DNA of 8,364 nt from CAYYBZ01 sp964470285 [NCBI: uncultured Oligoflexia bacterium] (GTDB taxonomy: Bacteria; Bdellovibrionota_G; CAYYBZ01), in assembly GCA_964470285.1 (NCBI GenBank), contig CAYYBZ010000066.1, positions 1-8,364 on the forward strand. Direction: 5' to 3'. Shown here piece by piece: positions 1 to 6,228 of this stretch; positions within the stretch are counted from its first letter, which is position 1, and each line of letters starts with the position of its first letter. The notes beneath the pieces were generated by a model. That model had not been told where the DNA came from. It worked only from the letters and a program-made list of their open reading frames with translations, and ran no database searches. The translations under genes and the position numbers were made by a program.

Positions 1-393
1 TTCCTCTCCGGTTTCAATGAAAGCTTCCATATTGGAAGCCAGAGTCAAAACATTTTGATTGATATCTTCGTAATAGGGTTCGTCTTCATTAATTACTATT
101 TCATTTAGCTTCTGCCTTTCGCATGAAAGCAGCTCTATCAAAGTTATTTTATGAGCGGTTAAGTACCTGTCTTCTTCGGAGTTAGCCTTCTCATCCATGT
201 ATTTTACCAAATCTTCATTGGTTAAACCGTACTGCCCGCCTTTTACCATTTCAAAGCAATTTACCGTAAAGAATCTCATCTTATCGGGAATTTCCTCATA
301 ACAGAACAGTGAGCCGCTTGAAAACAAGAAAAAAATAACGGCTATAACAGCTGACATTCCTGATGAACGCCTAATGACTATTACATTGTTCAC
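1..393 (-). CDS. Hypothetical exported protein, N-terminal part (runs off left edge)
   Basis: The minus strand is open for 131 codons from a GTG at 393-391 to the window edge, so the C-terminus is missing. The GTG follows a strong G-rich Shine-Dalgarno site (AGGGGGAG, 405-398, 4-base spacer), which fixes the start. An in-frame ATG (codon 13) lies inside the likely signal peptide and has no such site. Residues 1-31 look like a signal peptide: Arg8-Arg9, then a hydrophobic core (about 14-30) ending SSGSLFC. Cys31 does not sit in a good lipobox, so lipidation is doubtful and a secreted or periplasmic protein is more likely. The mature part is acidic and probably helical (for example NEDLVKYMDEKANSEED), with further cysteines at 46 and 91. 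I do not recognise the family. It lies 44 bases downstream of the small ORF at 438-587 on the same strand and may share its transcript. Confidence 0.72.
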   Translation of the reverse strand, partial: MNNVIVIRRSSGMSAVIAVIFFLFSSGSLFCYEEIPDKMRFFTVNCFEMVKGGQYGLTNEDLVKYMDEKANSEEDRYLTAHKITLIELLSCERQKLNEIVINEDEPYYEDINQNVLTLASNMEAFIETGEE

Positions 394-437
394 AATTCTC
401 CCCCTACTAAAGTTAAAAACTGTTTAAATTTAAAAAA

Positions 438-587
438 TTATGTTCCTGACTTTATAAGTCTAGATGAAAGATAGCCGGAGATCTGAAAAAGCCTGTTGAG
501 AGCGGATTTTGTTCTTATTTGAATGTATAAAATTATTACTAAAATATGAATGAAAAAAAGTCTCAAAATGCATTTCGTATAAAACAT
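438..587 (-). CDS. Possible small single-pass membrane protein (49 aa)
   Basis: This short minus-strand ORF starts at ATG 587-585 and stops at 440-438. The same frame is open further upstream to a TTG at 641, but the ATG is preferred because it follows a very strong Shine-Dalgarno site (AGGGAGG, 599-593). The product starts MFYTKCILRLFF, has one predicted membrane segment at about residues 8-23 (rich in Leu, Ile, Phe and Val), and ends in a basic tail with Arg and Lys spread over residues 24-46. I recognise no family. The next gene on this strand starts 44 bases downstream with a similar G-rich ribosome site, so the two could be co-transcribed. The case rests on the ribosome site, the membrane segment and the context. 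A chance ORF in AT-rich intergenic DNA remains possible. Confidence 0.4.
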   Translation of the reverse strand: MFYTKCILRLFFIHILVIILYIQIRTKSALNRLFQISGYLSSRLIKSGT

Positions 588-589
588 AT

Positions 590-599
590 CCCCCTCCCT
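590..599 (-). promoter_or_regulatory. G-rich ribosome binding site for the 49-aa ORF
   Basis: Read on the minus strand this is AGGGAGGGGG, followed by AT and then ATG (587-585). Taking AGGGAGG as the anti-SD-pairing core gives a 5-base spacer. The site decides the start of the small ORF. It resembles the G-rich site (AGGGGGAG, 405-398) in front of the next minus-strand gene. Confidence 0.5.
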
Positions 600-745
600 G
601 ATTAAAAATATCAACCAAGTCAATCTCCACAATAAATCCAAACGATGAAAAGAAAATATAGTAATTAAATTGGGAGAAAATGAAGGTATTGTTAAAAAAT
701 TATTAAGGCTAACCCTACAGAATAATGGTCTTTATATCTTAATCT

Positions 746-1141
746 TTGTTGGTAACTCTTCTTGTTTTTACATACTCATGCGGCAGAGGCGGCGAACCCG
801 GAGATGCGCTACCCACAATACCCGTACCCTTGAATTTAAGCGCCAAAACCGAGGGCCACTCGATTGATATTTCATGGACTTCTATAGAAAATGCTACATA
901 TAAAGTTTATTACGGTAATGCGAGCGGATCCTTAACGGGTATCAGTGTAGGATCTTTTCCCGGAGCCGATCCTATCGTTATTATGGAATATCCGTTAAAT
1001 CCTCCGGCCAGTTTTCTCGATCCCGGGGAAACACATTTCGTATTCATGGGCGGCGGAATGAGATACTGGTTCGCTTCTTCTGCATATAGCAATCAGAGTT
1101 ACAGACCGAAACTAATACCGGCAGTCGAACAGGCAGATTAA
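746..1141 (+). CDS. Small FN3-like lipoprotein, N-terminus uncertain or frameshifted
   Basis: The frame is open from just after a TAA at 740-742 to the stop at 1139-1141 (131 codons from TTG 746). A short hydrophobic stretch (LVTLLVFTYS) leads to Cys12 and then GRGGEPGD, the pattern of a lipoprotein signal ending at a lipidated cysteine followed by a flexible linker. Residues 26-115 resemble a fibronectin type III domain: PxxLSA at the start, IDISW (Trp44) in strand B, TYKVYYG (51-57) in strand C and RYWFASSAYS (106-115) in strand F. The likely role is an extracytoplasmic binding or adhesion module. The oddity is the start: only TTG codons (746, 749) are available, without a Shine-Dalgarno site, and the signal would have no basic N-region. 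A better signal peptide appears if two small indels upstream are assumed (see findings). The FN3 call is moderately sure; the gene may be decaying. Confidence 0.62.
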   Translation: MLVTLLVFTYSCGRGGEPGDALPTIPVPLNLSAKTEGHSIDISWTSIENATYKVYYGNASGSLTGISVGSFPGADPIVIMEYPLNPPASFLDPGETHFVFMGGGMRYWFASSAYSNQSYRPKLIPAVEQAD

Positions 1142-1163
1142 TGTTCAGATGAGCCCAGACATT

Positions 1164-1201
1164 GTCGTAAGACAGATATAACAAAGTTAGCTGATTACGA
1201 C
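1164..1201. repeat. Perfect 7-bp inverted repeat in the leader of the dehydrogenase operon
   Basis: GTCGTAA (1164-1170) and TTACGAC (1195-1201) are exact reverse complements separated by 24 bases. The element lies between the lipoprotein stop and the E1 alpha start. No U-run follows, so it is not a standard intrinsic terminator. It could be an operator half-site pair or a weak hairpin, and a chance match cannot be excluded. Confidence 0.3.
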
Positions 1202-1296
1202 GCTTTCCAGTGAGCCGGCTTGACTATTTCTCTTTTTGAAACCCGCTTCTGTTAAGGGTTTACCTTCGTAATGCCTGAAAATTGCCTAAAAACATA

Positions 1297-1325
1297 TTGC
1301 AATTTATCCCTTCTGTAAATAAACT
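1297..1325 (+). promoter_or_regulatory. Weak sigma-70-like promoter candidate for the dehydrogenase operon
   Basis: TTGCAA (1297-1302) and TAAACT (1320-1325) are separated by exactly 17 bases. Each matches the -35 or -10 consensus at 4 of 6 positions. The placement, about 40 bases before the E1 alpha ATG at 1366, suits a short leader. The organism's own promoter consensus is unknown, so this is only a candidate. Confidence 0.22.
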
Positions 1326-1365
1326 CCATTCGCGCTAAATTCATACATTAAGAAAGGATAAATCA

Positions 1366-2457
1366 ATGCCTCTTAAACAAATCGGTAAATTCGGCCTTTC
1401 GCATTTACAAATACTCGATGAGAAGGGAAATTTAGATAAGGCACTTGAACCTAAAATATCCCAGGAAAAATTAATTGAACTTTATAAGGGGATGATCAGG
1501 GCAAGGGAGCAGGACCAGAAAATGCTCAAGCTTCAAAGACAGGGTAGAATCGGGACATTCGGCCCGTGTACCGGACAGGAAGCACCGACATGCGGAGCAG
1601 CCCTTGCGATGGGTAAAAAAGACTGGCTTGTAACCTGTTTTAGAGAGCTGGGTGCGCGCCTTATGAGAGGCGAACCGCTTATAAACAGCCTTCTTTTTCA
1701 CAACGGTTTTGAAGAAGGCAACTTAATGGAGGCTGAAAAAAGGGTACTTCCGATTAACATAGTTGTCGGTTCCCAAAATCTTCACGCAGTTGGGTTAGCT
1801 TATGCCATGAAATATAAAGGTGAAAAAGATACCTGCGTTGTTACATTTTTCGGAGACGGAGGTTCATCGCAGGGAGACACCCATGAGGCAATGAACTTTG
1901 CAAGTGTGTGGAGATTGCCGGTAATTTTTATCTGCCAGAACAATCAATGGGCCATTTCAGTGCCCAGAAAAAAACAGGCCTATTCTAAAACACTTGCCCA
2001 GAGAGCTATAGCTTACGATATGCCCGGCATTCAGGTTGACGGGAACGATCCCTTAGCGGTTTACAAAGCCGTTAACGATGCTCTTGAAAGGGCACGGAAT
2101 GGTGAGGGACCTTCTTTCATAGAAGCAGAAACTTACAGACTAATGATGCATACAACCGCAGACGATCCCAAAAAATATAGAACCGAAGAGGAAGAAAAGC
2201 AGTGGTGGAAAAAGGACCCGATACCAAGGTTTAAAAAATATTTAGAGTCAAAAAAGGTTTTGAACGATGATCTTGAAAAGAAAATCAGGGATGAAATTCA
2301 AAAAGAGATTGATGATACGGTCAAGGAATTCGAGTCCATGAAAGAATTTAAGCCCGATGCCTGTTTTGATTACGTTTACGGGACAAAGCATGACGAGATA
2401 GAGGAACAGAGACAGGAATTCTTGAGCAATCTGAAAAAGGAGAAAAGCAATGCCTAA
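1366..2457 (+). CDS. pdhA: Pyruvate (2-oxo acid) dehydrogenase E1 component, alpha subunit
   Basis: This is the thiamine-diphosphate subunit of a heterotetrameric E1, which decarboxylates the 2-oxo acid and passes the acyl group to the lipoyl arm of E2 in the cytoplasm. The ThDP/Mg motif is clear: GDGGSSQGD from residue 163, closing with QNNQWAIS (Asn192-Asn193). GRIGTFGPCTGQEA (60-73) and MPGIQVDGNDPLAVY (219-233) are family signatures. The active-site loop reads MHTTADDPKKYR (261-272), close to the Gram-positive and branched-chain E1 alpha type. The residues just before His262 are Met-Met, where I recall Gly-Pro in most relatives. Length (363 aa) is normal for the family. The ATG follows AAAGGA (1353-1358) with a 7-base spacer. 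The stop overlaps the E1 beta start in the 8 bases ATGCCTAA, so the subunits are probably translationally coupled. Pyruvate is favoured as substrate, but branched-chain 2-oxo acids or acetoin are not excluded. Confidence 0.93.
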   Translation: MPLKQIGKFGLSHLQILDEKGNLDKALEPKISQEKLIELYKGMIRAREQDQKMLKLQRQGRIGTFGPCTGQEAPTCGAALAMGKKDWLVTCFRELGARLMRGEPLINSLLFHNGFEEGNLMEAEKRVLPINIVVGSQNLHAVGLAYAMKYKGEKDTCVVTFFGDGGSSQGDTHEAMNFASVWRLPVIFICQNNQWAISVPRKKQAYSKTLAQRAIAYDMPGIQVDGNDPLAVYKAVNDALERARNGEGPSFIEAETYRLMMHTTADDPKKYRTEEEEKQWWKKDPIPRFKKYLESKKVLNDDLEKKIRDEIQKEIDDTVKEFESMKEFKPDACFDYVYGTKHDEIEEQRQEFLSNLKKEKSNA

Positions 2458-3430
2458 GATGAATATGGTTCAGGCAATTAATCTTGCCATCGATCAGCAG
2501 ATGGAAAAGGATAAAAACGTTATAGTTCTGGGTGAGGACGTGGGACCCGACGGAGGAGTTTTCAGGGTTCTTGACGGTCTTTATAAAAAATACGGCGAAG
2601 ACAGGGTAATAGACACGCCTCTTGCCGAATCTGCAATTTTAGGGACATCAATCGGCATGGCTTTAGCAGGACTTAAACCGGTGGCGGAGATGCAGTTTTC
2701 GGGGTTTTCATATCTTATGTTCGCTCAGCTGGAATCTCATGCCTCAAGGCTTAGATCCAGAACCCAGGGGAAAATGGGAGTCCCCCTGGTTGTCAGAATG
2801 CCTTACGGAGGAGGCGTAAGAGCTTTGGAGCATCATTCGGAAAGTAGAGAGGCCTCTTACGCTCATCTTCCCGGTGTAAAAGTCGTTATCCCCTCGGGAC
2901 CCAGAAATGCAAGAGCACTTATGGCCGCGGCAATTCAGGACCCCGATCCGGTGGTTTTTATGGAGCCGAAGCGTTCTTACAGGGCCTTTAAAGAAGATGT
3001 TCCCGATAAGGAAGAGCTTATGGAAATCGGAAAAGCCCGGATAGTTCAGGAAGGAAGCGACATAACCGTTATAGGCTGGGGGGCCATGATGCGTCCCATC
3101 CTTGATGCCTGCGCGGAAGTATCAAAGAAAAAAGATGCCAGGATTGAAATTGTAGATCTGCTTACAATTCAACCCATGGATGGAAACACAATTGCAGACT
3201 CTGTTAAGAAAACCGGAAGATGTGTCGTGGTTCAGGAAGCACCGAAATCAATAAGCGTTTCTTCGGAAGTTGTTGCAAGAATAAATGATAAAGCTTTGAT
3301 GTACCTCGAAGCACCCGTAAAGAGGGTAACAAACTATGATGTTGTTACGCCGTATTTCGGGCGTGAGCTTGATTATATCCCCGGCACGACAAGAATTGCC
3401 AGAGCCATTGAAGAAACACTCGAATTTTAG
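2450..3430 (+). CDS. pdhB: Pyruvate (2-oxo acid) dehydrogenase E1 component, beta subunit
   Basis: This is the partner subunit of E1 alpha; together they form the alpha2-beta2 enzyme with the ThDP site at the interface. Visible family signatures are VLGEDVGPDGGVF (26-38), DTPLAES (55-61, with Glu60 the expected ThDP-activating glutamate), RMPYGGGVRALEHHSES (116-132, with the conserved active-site histidines) and LPGVKVVIPSGP (140-151). The C-terminal transketolase domain has the usual VDLLTIQPMD (235-244) and ends normally. Its 326 residues match the usual length of about 325. The start lies inside the end of E1 alpha and follows AAGGAGA (2437-2443, 6-base spacer). The E2 gene starts 9 bases after the stop. 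The histidine-loop wording resembles both PdhB and branched-chain E1 beta, so the substrate assignment depends on the whole operon. Confidence 0.93.
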   Translation: MPKMNMVQAINLAIDQQMEKDKNVIVLGEDVGPDGGVFRVLDGLYKKYGEDRVIDTPLAESAILGTSIGMALAGLKPVAEMQFSGFSYLMFAQLESHASRLRSRTQGKMGVPLVVRMPYGGGVRALEHHSESREASYAHLPGVKVVIPSGPRNARALMAAAIQDPDPVVFMEPKRSYRAFKEDVPDKEELMEIGKARIVQEGSDITVIGWGAMMRPILDACAEVSKKKDARIEIVDLLTIQPMDGNTIADSVKKTGRCVVVQEAPKSISVSSEVVARINDKALMYLEAPVKRVTNYDVVTPYFGRELDYIPGTTRIARAIEETLEF

Positions 3431-3434
3431 GAGG
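3429..3434 (+). promoter_or_regulatory. Consensus ribosome site selecting the GTG start of E2
   Basis: AGGAGG overlaps the E1 beta stop codon (TAG, 3428-3430) and lies 5 bases before GTG 3440. An ATG at 3438 overlaps the GTG but is out of frame with the lipoyl domain, so the GTG is the true start. Termination on E1 beta and initiation on E2 are thus physically linked. Confidence 0.7.
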
Positions 3435-3439
3435 TTGAT

Positions 3440-4792
3440 GTGTACGAATTTAAACTCCCCGATCTGGGGGAAGGAATTCATGAAGGCGAAATTTTGAAGT
3501 GGTATGTAAAAGAAGGAGATGTCGTCAAAGAGGATGAGCCTTTAGTCGATATCGAGACGGATAAGGCTGCGGTGACAATCACTTCTCCCAAATCCGGTAA
3601 AATAGTTTCTCTGGCCGGTGAAGTGGGGGCTACGGTTAATGTCGGTAATGTCGTTACGGTAATAGATGACGGCAGTACGACTAATAAAAAAGAGTCAAAA
3701 AAGGAAACAAAGCCCGAAGAACCGAAAAAGACGTCTAAACCCCAGGTGCAAACCGCTCAGGCGGTTAAAATACCCGATCAATCAGGAGAGATAACGGGCA
3801 GACCTGTTCCGGCTGCACCTGCAACCAGAAGGCTTGCAAGAGAACTTGGCGTTGATATCAATCAGGTCAATCCGACCGGTCCGGGTGGAAGGGTTACAAA
3901 CGACGATGTAAGAAAATTCGCAGGTGATCCTCACGAGGCTGCGGAAAACGTTATTCCAATGAAGAAAAAATCTGACGGAAAGGGAGTCCAGGAAGATGAA
4001 AATGTTGCCAGGGCAAAATTTGCGGCTCACGCAGAAAGCGTTATTCCCTTTCTTGATATAGAACCCATGCCGGATTTTAAAGAATTCGGTCCGATAGAAA
4101 CAGAAAAATTGAGATCGATCAGAAGAAAAGTAGCAAGAAAGATGGTTACATCGATGATTCTGATCCCTCATGTCGCTCACATGGATGAGGCTGATGTGAC
4201 GGATCTTGAAGCTTTCAGACAAAGAGAGAAGAAAAGAAGACAGGGCAAGCCCGGCGGACATCTTACTATGCTTTCATTTGTCGTTAAAGCTGTTACAGCC
4301 GGTTTAAAGGCTGCGCCTTCATTTAATGCGAGTCTGGATTTCTTTAAAGAAGAAATAGTTTACAAAAAGTACTACAACATAGGCATTGCGGTAGACACGG
4401 GAAAGGGTTTGATAGTCCCGGTTATAAAAAATACGGATACAAAAAGTATAATGGATATCTCAAAGGATATTGAAGATCTGGCGGGTAAGGCAAAGGAAAA
4501 TAAACTTAACGTAACTGATCTTAGGGGAGGAACATTCACCATAACTAATGTCGGGCCTTTAGGAGGAACCGCACTTATTCCCACTATCAATTATCCTGAA
4601 GTAGCAATTTTAGGTATGGGAAAAATTCAGGAAAAGCCGGTTGTTAGGGAAGGTCAGATAGTGATCAGAAAAATATTGCCTTTAACGCTGGCATTCGATC
4701 ACCGAATTACCGACGGTGCCGATGCGGCAAGATTTGTCAGTGAAATGGCCAGGCAGTTGAGTGATCCGAACCTGCTTTTATTGGAAACTTAA
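3440..4792 (+). CDS. pdhC: Dihydrolipoyl acyltransferase, E2 component (one lipoyl domain)
   Basis: This is the core of the complex. It carries the acyl group on a lipoyl-lysine and transfers it to CoA, giving acetyl-CoA if pyruvate is the substrate. Domains in order: one lipoyl domain (about 1-77) with the lipoylated lysine Lys42 in ETDKAAV; a Lys/Glu/Pro-rich flexible linker (80-118); a peripheral subunit binding domain (about 123-160) with ATRRLARELGVDI and GPGGRVTNDDV; a second linker (162-215); and the catalytic domain (about 220-450). The catalytic motif is FDHRITDG (419-426), giving the HxxxDG signature with His421 and Asp425. Other core markers are PSFNASLD (293-300), GIAVDTGKGLIVPVI (315-329) and TNVGPLGGT (369-377). 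The 450-residue length is normal for a single-lipoyl E2. It starts with GTG behind AGGAGG and is followed by E3 after 17 bases. Acetyl versus branched-acyl specificity cannot be read reliably from these motifs. Confidence 0.94.
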   Translation: MYEFKLPDLGEGIHEGEILKWYVKEGDVVKEDEPLVDIETDKAAVTITSPKSGKIVSLAGEVGATVNVGNVVTVIDDGSTTNKKESKKETKPEEPKKTSKPQVQTAQAVKIPDQSGEITGRPVPAAPATRRLARELGVDINQVNPTGPGGRVTNDDVRKFAGDPHEAAENVIPMKKKSDGKGVQEDENVARAKFAAHAESVIPFLDIEPMPDFKEFGPIETEKLRSIRRKVARKMVTSMILIPHVAHMDEADVTDLEAFRQREKKRRQGKPGGHLTMLSFVVKAVTAGLKAAPSFNASLDFFKEEIVYKKYYNIGIAVDTGKGLIVPVIKNTDTKSIMDISKDIEDLAGKAKENKLNVTDLRGGTFTITNVGPLGGTALIPTINYPEVAILGMGKIQEKPVVREGQIVIRKILPLTLAFDHRITDGADAARFVSEMARQLSDPNLLLLET

Positions 4793-4809
4793 ACACCGGA
4801 GGAAACATC

Positions 4810-6228
4810 ATGGTAATGGGTAGTTTAAAGCAGCAGACGGAGGTTGTTGTTATAGGTGCGGGACCGGGCGGTTACGTTGCTGCGCTCAGAGCTGCGGATC
4901 TCGGTAAAGACGTAATGCTTATTGAGGAAAGAGAAAAGCTAGGCGGAGTCTGTCTTATTGAGGGATGCATTCCCTCTAAGGCTCTGATTAACGCGGTTGA
5001 GCTTGTCGATTCTGCTAAGCAGGCCGGCAAATTCGGTCTCGATTTTGGAGAAGTGAAAGTCGATATTAATCTTTTAAGAAAATGGACCGATTCAGTTGTC
5101 GAAGGTTTAACCGTCGGTATCAGCGGATTGCTTAAAAGAAGGGGTGTTGAAGTAGTAAAAGGCAGGGCAAGATTTGATTCAAATAAAAGTCTTCGTATAG
5201 AAAATTCAGATGTTTCAGGAGTCGAATTCAAGCACTGCATTATCGCAACAGGCTCTAAAATAAACACGTTGCCCACAGGTTATGACCTTCCTTTATGGTC
5301 TTCCGCCCAGGCCTTAAAACTTCCGGAAATTCCTGGAAGCTTATTGGTGGTGGGAGGGGGCTATATAGGGCTTGAGATGGGGCTTGTATATGCCGGAATT
5401 GGCTCAAAGGTGACGGTTTGCGAGTTTAATCCAAGATTGCTTATGGGAGCCGATGAAGATTTAGTAAAGGTAATGGTTAAACATTGCGAGACAAAATTTG
5501 AAAGTATTTTATATGATTCAAAGGTTACTAAGATTGAAAAATCTTCAAAAGGTTTTGAAGTATCTATAGAGCATAATAAAGAGACTAAAAAGCACGAATT
5601 CAATCAGGTCTTGGTTGCCATAGGTAGAAGACCAAACACAGATGACCTCGGCCTTGAAAACACCGGCATTAAACCGGATAAGTTCGGAACAATCAGTGTC
5701 GATAAACAGAACAGAACTTCAGAGCCTAACATATACGCCATAGGTGATGTAGCACCGGGTCCCATGCTAGCTCATAAAGCCTCGCGGGAAGGCAAGGTTG
5801 TTGCGGAAGTTATTGCCGACCATAAATCAGAATTCGATAACCGGGCCATTCCGGCGGTTGTTTTTACCGATCCTGAAATTGCTTGGGCCGGATTAACGGA
5901 AAGAGAAGCAAAGGAGCAAGGCCTTGAAGTTAACATAGGAAAATTTCCTTTAAGCGCTCTTGGCCGTGCTAGAACAATGGGTAGAGCCGACGGTTTTGTT
6001 AAGATAATTTCAGATAAAAAATCAAATACGGTCCTGGGTGTCGCTATGGTCGGAGCTCACGCTTCGGAGTTAATTGCGGAGGGAACTCTTGCAATTGAGA
6101 TGGGCGCAACATTGGAGGATTTGATGGTTACAATTCACCCTCACCCCACTCTTTCGGAAGCCATAATGGAAGCGGCCGAAGTTGCAGCCGGAGCGGGAAT
6201 TCATATTAATCCGCCCAAAAAACAATGA
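4810..6228 (+). CDS. lpdA: Dihydrolipoamide dehydrogenase, E3 component
   Basis: This homodimeric flavoprotein reoxidises dihydrolipoamide on E2 and passes electrons through FAD to NAD+. Motifs in order: FAD-binding VVVIGAGPGGYVAA (12-25); the redox-active disulfide GGVCLIEGCIPSK (45-57, Cys48 and Cys53); the second dinucleotide motif VVGGGYIGLE (180-189) for NAD; the FAD-contacting NIYAIGDVAPGPMLAHKA (307-324); and the dimerisation-domain active-site motif HPHPTLSE (443-450), giving the His445-Glu450 dyad. The length of 472 is typical. The segment between the redox cysteines is LIEG where LNVG or LNRG is common, a mild variant that keeps the spacing. The start at 4810 follows GGAGGAA (4798-4804, 5-base spacer); an ATG two codons later (4816) is a less likely alternative. 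The stop overlaps the next start as ATGA. The same E3 could also serve other lipoyl complexes, such as glycine cleavage. Confidence 0.96.
   Translation: MVMGSLKQQTEVVVIGAGPGGYVAALRAADLGKDVMLIEEREKLGGVCLIEGCIPSKALINAVELVDSAKQAGKFGLDFGEVKVDINLLRKWTDSVVEGLTVGISGLLKRRGVEVVKGRARFDSNKSLRIENSDVSGVEFKHCIIATGSKINTLPTGYDLPLWSSAQALKLPEIPGSLLVVGGGYIGLEMGLVYAGIGSKVTVCEFNPRLLMGADEDLVKVMVKHCETKFESILYDSKVTKIEKSSKGFEVSIEHNKETKKHEFNQVLVAIGRRPNTDDLGLENTGIKPDKFGTISVDKQNRTSEPNIYAIGDVAPGPMLAHKASREGKVVAEVIADHKSEFDNRAIPAVVFTDPEIAWAGLTEREAKEQGLEVNIGKFPLSALGRARTMGRADGFVKIISDKKSNTVLGVAMVGAHASELIAEGTLAIEMGATLEDLMVTIHPHPTLSEAIMEAAEVAAGAGIHINPPKKQ

Noticed and set aside
423-434. The 12-bp palindrome TTTAAATTTAAA between the two minus-strand genes
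   Set aside because: It is pure A/T in an AT-rich spacer, so chance is likely, and it has no G/C stem to act as a terminator.
670-867. A 65-codon plus-strand frame starting at TTG 670
   Set aside because: From about 750 on it overlaps the lipoprotein frame out of phase and becomes Arg-rich low-quality sequence. Only its first part is of interest, as a possible piece of the lipoprotein signal peptide.
1220-1225. TTGACT as a -35 box for the dehydrogenase operon
   Set aside because: No -10-like hexamer occurs 16-18 bases downstream (the sequence there is CCGCTT).
1271-1318. A 15-codon ORF (starting MPENCLKTYC) in the operon leader as a leader peptide
   Set aside because: It has no ribosome site, no run of regulatory codons, and no following alternative hairpins.
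3782-4261. A 159-codon open frame on the minus strand, opposite E2
   Set aside because: It lies wholly inside the E2 gene, has no ribosome site or recognisable domain, and reads as the antisense shadow of a certain coding region.
4872-5276. A 134-codon minus-strand open frame opposite E3
   Set aside because: It is antisense to the well-supported FAD and disulfide region of E3, and its Ser/Leu/Pro-rich content is typical of a reverse-frame shadow.
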